Assembly: GCF_007558815.1 (NCBI RefSeq)
Contig: NZ_VLTJ01000020.1
Coordinates: 159,060-223,059, forward strand
From: Verticiella sediminum
GTDB taxonomy: Bacteria; Pseudomonadota; Gammaproteobacteria; Burkholderiales; Burkholderiaceae_B
Length of the DNA stretch: 64,000 nucleotides
Reading direction: 5' to 3'
Shown: positions 57,445-64,000 of the stretch, one piece after another
Layout of the letters: each line of letters opens with the position of its first letter
Position numbering within the stretch: position 1 is the stretch's first letter
Notes under the pieces: generated by a model
Databases searched by the model: none
Seen by the model: only the letters and a program-made list of their open reading frames with translations
What the model was told of the DNA's origin: nothing
Position numbers and translations under genes: made by a program

Positions 57445-57487
57445 CAGCGCGCTCCGAACCCGCCCGTGTCCGGTTCGGAGCGCGCTG
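57445..57487. terminator. 16-bp perfect inverted repeat between convergent gntK and DUF3309-like gene
   Basis: CAGCGCGCTCCGAACC at 57445-57460 pairs perfectly with its complement at 57472-57487 around an 11-base loop. It lies 48 bases after the gntK stop and 33 bases after the end of the convergent small gene. There is no T-run on either side, so it may be a bidirectional terminator acting by stem strength or a transcript 3'-end stabiliser. Confidence 0.65.
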
Positions 57488-57520
57488 CGCGAGCCGGCGC
57501 CGGAGCGCCGGCGGGTCGGC

Positions 57521-57676
57521 TCAGATGTAGCCCAGTGCGAACAGCACGAGCAGGATCACCAGCAGCAGACCGAGCCCGCCTGTCGGCCCGTAGCCCCAGC
57601 CCCGGCTGTACGGCCACGCTGGCAGGGCTCCGATCAGGAGCAGGATCAGTACGATGAGGAGCAATGTGCCGAACAT
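57521..57676 (-). CDS. Small DUF3309-like membrane protein
   Basis: A 51-residue protein with two hydrophobic segments (LLLIVLILLLIGALPAWP and GLGLLLVILLVLFALG) separated by YSRGWGYGPTG, the layout of the DUF3309 family of small proteins common in Proteobacteria. GGAGG lies five bases before the ATG at 57676, which is why this start is chosen over the longer one at 57718. Function unknown; related genes are often stress-induced. It is monocistronic, read towards the 57445-57487 dyad. Confidence 0.85.
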   Translation of the reverse strand: MFGTLLLIVLILLLIGALPAWPYSRGWGYGPTGGLGLLLVILLVLFALGYI

Positions 57677-57749
57677 GAAGCCTCCGTGCGTCGATGGATG
57701 GTGTGTGTAGCCATCCATGACGCAAGCAGCGGGCCCGGCTCGGCCGGAG

Positions 57750-58979
57750 TCAATCCGGCGCGTGCTGTGCCGGCGGTCTGGGCAGCCAGGCGTAGGCGGC
57801 GGCGCCGGCCGCCAGGCAGCCGAAGATGAAGGTGTAGACCGTCGCGAAGATGTCCCAGCCCATGCGCTGGGCGAACGCGGCGACCAGCCCGGTCACCCAC
57901 TGCATGATGCCGATGCCCAGGAACATCGCCATCGTGAAGACCGACATGGCGCGCCCAGTGAGCGAAGGCGGGTAGGCGCTGCGCACGTCGGCGTACTGCA
58001 GCACGGCGAAGCCGCTCAGGGCGGCGATGACGAGGGGCAGCACCGCGCTGATCACCGCGCCGCGGGCCCAGCCGAGCACGAGGAACAGCGCGGCCAGCGC
58101 CAGCGTGCCGGCGATCAGCCAGCGCGGCCGGCGCAGCGGCCCCGGGTCGAGCCGGCCGAACAGCGGCGGCGAGAACAGCGCCACCAGGGACATCACCAGC
58201 GCCACATTGCCGCTCTGCACCAGCGTATAGCCCTCGCGCTCGATCAGCATCGGCCCCAGCCACAGCCCGCGCACGGTGAGAAAGGCGGCATAGACCAGGC
58301 TGCCGAGCACCATGATGCCGGCCGTGTGCGGCAGCAGGAACAGGCCGCCGAAACCCCGCAGCGCCTGGCCGAGGCTCTCGCGAGGTGCGCCCTTGGCCGG
58401 CGCGTCGCGGCCCACCACCGCGAACATCGCGATCCAGGACAGCGCGGACGCCACCGCGAGCAGCGTGAACACCGTGCGCCAGGAGCCCCACTCGATCAGC
58501 CAGGCCATGGGCGTGCCCGTGACGACCAGGCCCAGTCCGCCCACCCCCAGCACCATGCCCGAGAGCGCCGCGAAGCGTTCGGCGGGAAAGGCGCGCGCGA
58601 GCAGCAGCGTGCAGACCAGGAAAGCCGGCGCGCAGCCGATGCCGATCAGCGCCTGCCCCAACAGCAGCCAGGGGAAATCCTGCGCCAGCGAAGACATGGC
58701 GGCGCCGACCACGCTAAACGGGGACACCGCCAGGATCACGCGGCGCACCCCATGCATGTCGAGCGCCACGCCCATGCCGATCTGCGTGATGCCGAAGGCG
58801 AGGTGGAACATCGCCGCGAAGACGCCGAGCTCCTGCGGGCTGAGCGCGAGCTCGGCCTGCACCGGCAGCCCGAGGATGCCGGCCAGCGTGCGGTAGGCCT
58901 GGCTCAACACGAACCCGCTCATCAGCGCCGCCAGCATCATCTGGGGGGAAAACCGCGCGCCTGGAAACGCCTGCTGCAC
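57750..58979 (-). CDS. MFS transporter
   Basis: A 409-residue major facilitator with about 12 hydrophobic segments. Features are the N-terminal FVLSQAYRTLAG, the motif-A-like DMHGVRRVI loop between helices 2 and 3, and GIGCAPAFLVCTLLLARAF in helix 4. The start is taken as GTG at 58979, with GAGG seven bases upstream, in preference to GTG at 59024, which lacks an SD; both give the same core. The substrate is unknown and no catabolic or regulatory gene adjoins it. It ends with a short proline-rich tail. Confidence 0.88.
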   Translation of the reverse strand: MQQAFPGARFSPQMMLAALMSGFVLSQAYRTLAGILGLPVQAELALSPQELGVFAAMFHLAFGITQIGMGVALDMHGVRRVILAVSPFSVVGAAMSSLAQDFPWLLLGQALIGIGCAPAFLVCTLLLARAFPAERFAALSGMVLGVGGLGLVVTGTPMAWLIEWGSWRTVFTLLAVASALSWIAMFAVVGRDAPAKGAPRESLGQALRGFGGLFLLPHTAGIMVLGSLVYAAFLTVRGLWLGPMLIEREGYTLVQSGNVALVMSLVALFSPPLFGRLDPGPLRRPRWLIAGTLALAALFLVLGWARGAVISAVLPLVIAALSGFAVLQYADVRSAYPPSLTGRAMSVFTMAMFLGIGIMQWVTGLVAAFAQRMGWDIFATVYTFIFGCLAAGAAAYAWLPRPPAQHAPD

Positions 58980-59082
58980 CGGACTGCCTCTGCTGGTCGG
59001 GATTGTGCGTGGATGCGGGCGCACGCTGTCGAGCGCGGCCGCATGCCAGTGTACCGCGCGGTTCAGCCGACCTCTGCCACGG

Positions 59083-60767
<1,685 letters not shown>

Positions 60768-60883
60768 TGGGGATCTCCCTGAGGGAAGGAAAGACGCCAT
60801 CATAATCCTCTGGCCGCTCGCTTTCTTCCGGGTCAAACCAAGCCGGCGCGCAAGATAAAATACGGCCCTTTGCGAGCAGCGCC

Positions 60884-61219
60884 ATGGATCAGATCGAACT
60901 CGAAGACACCACCGCGGATCGCTACCTGCTCGATGCGCCCGGCGCGTCGCTGCTGATCTTCCACAGCCGCGGCTGCGGCAACTGCAAGGCCGCCCGCGCC
61001 GCCCTGCCGGAGATGAACCTGCCGGTCGCACGGCTGTGCTGGATCGACGCCGAGGACAATCGCGGCCTGCTCGAGCGCTACGAGGTATTCCACCTGCCTT
61101 CCCTGTACCTGGTGCGCGACGGCGTGTTCTACGGCAGCATCGACGCCCAGCTCGCGGGCTGGGACATTCGCCGCCAGATCGCGCTCGCCCTGCAAAGCAT
61201 GCCGGCCGAACTGCCCTGA
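60884..61219 (+). CDS. Thioredoxin-like protein
   Basis: A 111-residue thioredoxin-fold protein with a CGNC active site (C31, C34) after LLIFHSRG and the cis-proline segment [12 protein letters not shown]. It lacks a signal peptide, so it is probably cytoplasmic. The CGNC dipeptide differs from the usual CGPC, so its redox potential or partner may differ. It is divergent from the ABC exporter and 30 bases upstream of sstT on the same strand. Substrate unknown. Confidence 0.9.
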   Translation: MDQIELEDTTADRYLLDAPGASLLIFHSRGCGNCKAARAALPEMNLPVARLCWIDAEDNRGLLERYEVFHLPSLYLVRDGVFYGSIDAQLAGWDIRRQIALALQSMPAELP

Positions 61220-61249
61220 CGGCCCTCATCCGACCTTTCGCCTCCCTCC

Positions 61250-62485
61250 ATGACCACGTCCCGCGGCTCCCTCCGCCATTTCCTGCTGCACGGCAGCCTC
61301 GTCACCCAGATCGCCATCGGCCTGGTCCTGGGCGTTCTGCTCGCCGTGGCCTGGCCCGCCGGCGGCAGCGCCGTCGGCATCCTGGGCGAGATCTTCATCA
61401 CGGCGCTCAAGTCGGTCGCCCCGATCCTGGTGTTCTTCCTGATCATTGCGTCGATCGCCGGCATGCGGCGCGAGAACAAGACCAGCGTGCGGCCGATCCT
61501 GTCCCTGTACGTCATCGGCATGCTGCTCGCGGCGCTGGTGGGCGTCGCCCTGAGTTTCATGTTCCCTTCGACGCTCATCCTGCGCGACACGGCCGCCGTG
61601 AACGCCCCGGGCGGCGTGGCCGAAGTCCTGCGCAACCTGGCGCTGAGCGTGGTCGACAACCCCGTGCACGCCCTGGCCAATGCCAACTTCATCGGCATCC
61701 TGGCCTGGGCCATCGGCCTGGGCATGATGCTGCGCCACGCCAACGAAACCACGCGCGACGTGCTGCACGACATCTCGCGCGGCGTCACCGGCCTCGTGCG
61801 GATGGTGGTGCGCGTGGCGCCGATCGGGATTTTCGGGCTGGTCGCCTCGACCGTCGCCGATACCGGCTTCGACGCCCTGCGCGGCTATGCACACGTGCTT
61901 GGCGTGCTGCTCGGCGGCATGCTCATCGTCACCCTGATCGTGAACCCGGCGATCGCCGGGTTCGTCATGCGCAAGAACCCCTACCCGCTGGTGCTCACCT
62001 GCCTGCGCGAGAGCGGCGTCACAGCGTTCTTCACGCGCAGCTCGGCTGCCAACATCCCGGTCAACATGGAACTCTGCCGCAAGCTCGGGCTGGACGAGGA
62101 TACCTATTCGGTCTCGATCCCGATCGGCGCGGCGATCAACATGGCCGGCGCCGCCGTCACCATCTCGGTCCTCACGCTGGCGGCCGCGCATACGCTGGGC
62201 ATCCACGTGGACCTCTTCAGCGCCCTGCTGCTGTGCGTGGTGGCGGTCGTCTGCGCCTGCGGCGTGTCAGGGGTCGCCGGCGGCTCGCTGCTGCTCATCC
62301 CGCTCGCCTGCAGCCTGTTCGGCATCTCGCCGGCCCAGGCCATGGAAGTGGTCGCCGTGGGCTTCATCATCAGCGTCGTGCAGGATTCGGCCGAAACGGC
62401 GCTGAACTCGCATACCGATGTCATCTTCACGGCTGCGGTGCTGGGCGCGCCGGACAATCCGGCGGAGCTGGCCGCGCGGGAGTGA
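61250..62485 (+). CDS. sstT: Serine/threonine:Na+ symporter SstT
   Basis: A 411-residue member of the dicarboxylate/amino acid:cation symporter family. SstT features include [34 protein letters not shown] and [17 protein letters not shown], with the two hairpin-loop regions and the C-terminal [14 protein letters not shown]. It would take up serine and threonine with sodium. The ATG at 61250 directly precedes the conserved region. No unusual features; length normal. Confidence 0.94.
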   Translation: MTTSRGSLRHFLLHGSLVTQIAIGLVLGVLLAVAWPAGGSAVGILGEIFITALKSVAPILVFFLIIASIAGMRRENKTSVRPILSLYVIGMLLAALVGVALSFMFPSTLILRDTAAVNAPGGVAEVLRNLALSVVDNPVHALANANFIGILAWAIGLGMMLRHANETTRDVLHDISRGVTGLVRMVVRVAPIGIFGLVASTVADTGFDALRGYAHVLGVLLGGMLIVTLIVNPAIAGFVMRKNPYPLVLTCLRESGVTAFFTRSSAANIPVNMELCRKLGLDEDTYSVSIPIGAAINMAGAAVTISVLTLAAAHTLGIHVDLFSALLLCVVAVVCACGVSGVAGGSLLLIPLACSLFGISPAQAMEVVAVGFIISVVQDSAETALNSHTDVIFTAAVLGAPDNPAELAARE

Positions 62486-62519
62486 GGGCGCGCGCAATCC
62501 GGCGTCACCGCCGAGCGAT

Positions 62520-63287
62520 TCAGCCCAGCGCGGCCAGCAGAGCGGGCATCACCGCGCCCGCCGGGCCGCGCAGGTTCCAGCGCGCACAGCCGTCCAGCGG
62601 GGTGGCATCCGGGTTCACCTGGATCACGGCGGCCCCGGCGCGGGCGGCCTGCTGCGGCAGGCTGGCGGCCGGGTAGACCAGCCCCGAGGTACCGACGCAC
62701 AGGAACACGTCCGCCTCGCGCGCCAACGCCTCGGCACGCGCCCAGGCCTGCATCGGCAAGCTCTCGCCGAACCACACGACGCCCGGGCGCACCGGGCCGC
62801 CGCAGGCCGCGCAGGCCGGTGGCGGCATGCGCTCGCCGCCCTGCGTCACGGCGGGAATGCCCGCCGGGTGCGCATAGGGCGCAGCGCAGCGGCTGCAGCG
62901 CGCGGCCTCGAGGCTGCCGTGCAGATGGACGACGTCGCGGGCGCCGGCCCGTTCGTGCAGATCGTCGACGTTCTGCGTCACCACGCACACCTGCGGCAAC
63001 CGGGCCGCGAGCCCGGCGATCGCATGATGCGCCGGGTTGGGCTGCGCGCGCAGCACGGCCGCGCGGCGCCATTCGTACCAGCCCCAGACCAGCGCGGGAT
63101 CGCGCTGGAAGGCTTCCAGCGTGGCCAGCATCAGCGGATCGAAACGCGACCACAGCCCGGTGTCGGGCTGGCGGAACGTCGCGATACCGCTTTCGGCGGA
63201 TACGCCCGCGCCGGAAAACACGCAGAGCCGCCTGGCGCCCGCCAGTACGTCGAGCAATTCCGCAGGCGTCGTGAAGGCGATGGACAT
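62520..63287 (-). CDS. Sirtuin (Sir2-type NAD-dependent protein deacylase)
   Basis: A 255-residue NAD-dependent deacylase. The NAD-binding GAGVSAESGIATFR (residues 26-39), TQNVDDLHERAG, catalytic histidine in HLHGS, and zinc pairs CSRC and CAAC are present. Y71 and R74 (YEWR) form the YxxR motif that in SIRT5/CobB-type (class III) sirtuins binds succinyl or malonyl groups, so desuccinylase activity is possible as well as deacetylation. The start at 63287 lacks an SD but begins family sequence. It lies back-to-back with the AraC-type gene. Confidence 0.95.
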   Translation of the reverse strand: MSIAFTTPAELLDVLAGARRLCVFSGAGVSAESGIATFRQPDTGLWSRFDPLMLATLEAFQRDPALVWGWYEWRRAAVLRAQPNPAHHAIAGLAARLPQVCVVTQNVDDLHERAGARDVVHLHGSLEAARCSRCAAPYAHPAGIPAVTQGGERMPPPACAACGGPVRPGVVWFGESLPMQAWARAEALAREADVFLCVGTSGLVYPAASLPQQAARAGAAVIQVNPDATPLDGCARWNLRGPAGAVMPALLAALG

Positions 63288-63378
63288 GATGATGTGGCGA
63301 TGCAGGACGAGAAAGGGCGGGCACGCGGCCGGCGAGATGCTCTATCGTAATGGCCGTACGCTGCTTACAGGAACCTCG

Positions 63379-64000
63379 ATGCCCGACTCGCACCCTTGCA
63401 CAGGGGTCCGCCTGCACGCACCGCACCCCGCGCTGGCGGATTACGTGGCGTGCTACTGGGTCAGCCGCAGTGCCGGGACGAGCCGGCACCGCGTACTGCC
63501 GGACGGCTGCGTGGACCTGGTCTGCGCCTGGGCCGGCACGGCCGCGGCGCTGCGCGTCCATGGCAGCACGACCCGGCCGCGCGAGCTGGCGGTGGCGCCG
63601 GACGGCAGTTACGTGGGCGTGCGTTTCCGGCCCGGGCAGGCACGCCGCTTCGTCGAATTCCCGGCCGCCTTGCTGACCGACACCGACCTCGCCGCCGAAG
63701 GGGCGGTGCCGTGGGCGTTCGCACTGCGTTCGCTCGGCCCGCATGGCGCCGGAGGCCCCGGCGCCATCGACCGAGCGCTGCTCGCCCACCTGGCACGGCG
63801 CCAGGTTCGTCGTGACGCGGTGGACGCCCTGCTCGGCTGGCTCGCGGCAAGCGCCGAGACCCCGGCGCGGGCCGGCATGGCGATCGACCGCCTCGGCCGC
63901 CTCGCCGGCACCGGCCCCCGCCAAGCCGAACGGCATTGGCGGGCCGCTGTCGGGCTGCCCATGGAAACCTTCCTCGGCATCCAGCGTGTGCGTCGTGCCG
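63379..64000 (+). CDS. AraC-family regulator, C-terminus cut by window edge
   Basis: A partial gene of 207 codons, open to the last base. The N-terminal sensing half has HPALADYVACYW, LPDGCVDLVCAW and VGVRFRPGQARRF, typical of a family of AraC regulators with a short N-terminal domain. The beginning of the helix-turn-helix region is present (LAGTGPRQAERHWRAAVGLP, given as GPRQAERHWRAAVGLP, then ETFLGIQRVRRA); the second helix-turn-helix is cut off or nearly complete. ATG 63379 has AGGA six bases upstream. Effector unknown; divergent from the sirtuin gene. Confidence 0.9.
   Translation, partial: MPDSHPCTGVRLHAPHPALADYVACYWVSRSAGTSRHRVLPDGCVDLVCAWAGTAAALRVHGSTTRPRELAVAPDGSYVGVRFRPGQARRFVEFPAALLTDTDLAAEGAVPWAFALRSLGPHGAGGPGAIDRALLAHLARRQVRRDAVDALLGWLAASAETPARAGMAIDRLGRLAGTGPRQAERHWRAAVGLPMETFLGIQRVRRA

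Overview
The window is about 64 kb of very GC-rich DNA (close to 70% by eye) from a betaproteobacterium of the order Burkholderiales, most likely Alcaligenaceae (Bordetella/Achromobacter-like). The reasons are a Bug-type tripartite-tricarboxylate receptor, a globin-coupled diguanylate cyclase whose haem-pocket and I-site residues match Bordetella BpeGReg with a constant 11-residue offset, tight ATGA/GTGA gene overlaps throughout, and dispersed GC-rich dyad repeats. No rRNA, tRNA, insertion sequence, prophage or CRISPR array was seen.

Layout. (1) 1-4232, minus: ligase-associated DNA damage response genes (exonuclease, ATP-dependent ligase, Lhr-like helicase cut by the window edge). (2) 4395-27029, plus: a roughly 22.5-kb run of eleven genes for alpha-glucan and trehalose metabolism, glgA-glgE-treS/mak-glgB-glgX-treZ-malQ-treY, then after a hairpin-rich spacer an SDR, an Anabaena-sensory-rhodopsin-transducer (ASRT) family protein and a GH15 enzyme. 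It encodes TreS/Mak/GlgE/GlgB glucan assembly, TreY/TreZ release of trehalose, GlgX/MalQ trimming and GlgA synthesis. No glgC (ADP-glucose pyrophosphorylase) is present in the window. (3) 27038-28993, minus: a convergent soluble PAS-PAS hybrid histidine kinase. (4) 29621-31981, minus: what looks like a decayed hydroxycinnamate/ferulate catabolic cluster, with intact crotonase, thioesterase and MarR genes flanking an internally deleted feruloyl-CoA synthase and a C-terminal stub of a LivK-type binding protein. (5) 32185-41990: ribosome rescue factor, globin-coupled diguanylate cyclase, a Rad50/Mre11-like pair without a zinc hook, a MarR/MATE divergent pair with a clear promoter-operator, a Bug receptor, a nucleoside deoxyribosyltransferase-like protein and OsmC. 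(6) 42199-48526, minus: a complete Mrp (Mnh/Pha) cation/proton antiporter operon, mrpA(B)-C-D-E-F-G, interrupted between mrpF and mrpG by a three-copy tandem repeat that stays open as a coupled small reading frame. (7) 48810-53382, minus: a GAF-PAS-GGDEF-EAL protein, an NCS2 permease with an ATPase-like C-terminal extension, and a cold-shock gene with a clear promoter and terminator. (8) 53536-57396, plus: gnd-zwf-pgl-gntK, an oxidative pentose-phosphate/gluconate operon whose two dehydrogenases carry NAD-type rather than NADP-type cofactor motifs. (9) 57521-64000: a small DUF3309-like membrane protein, an MFS transporter, a YadGH-like ABC exporter, a thioredoxin-like protein, SstT, a class III-like sirtuin and the start of an AraC-family regulator.

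How the parts relate. Regions 2 and 8 together describe carbon storage, compatible-solute supply and oxidation of glucose-6-phosphate. Regions 1 and 5 each hold a DNA-end-processing set. The Mrp antiporter and the trehalose operon would both fit life under osmotic or pH stress. These functional links are inference from gene content; assignments rest on motifs read in the translations, not on database searches.
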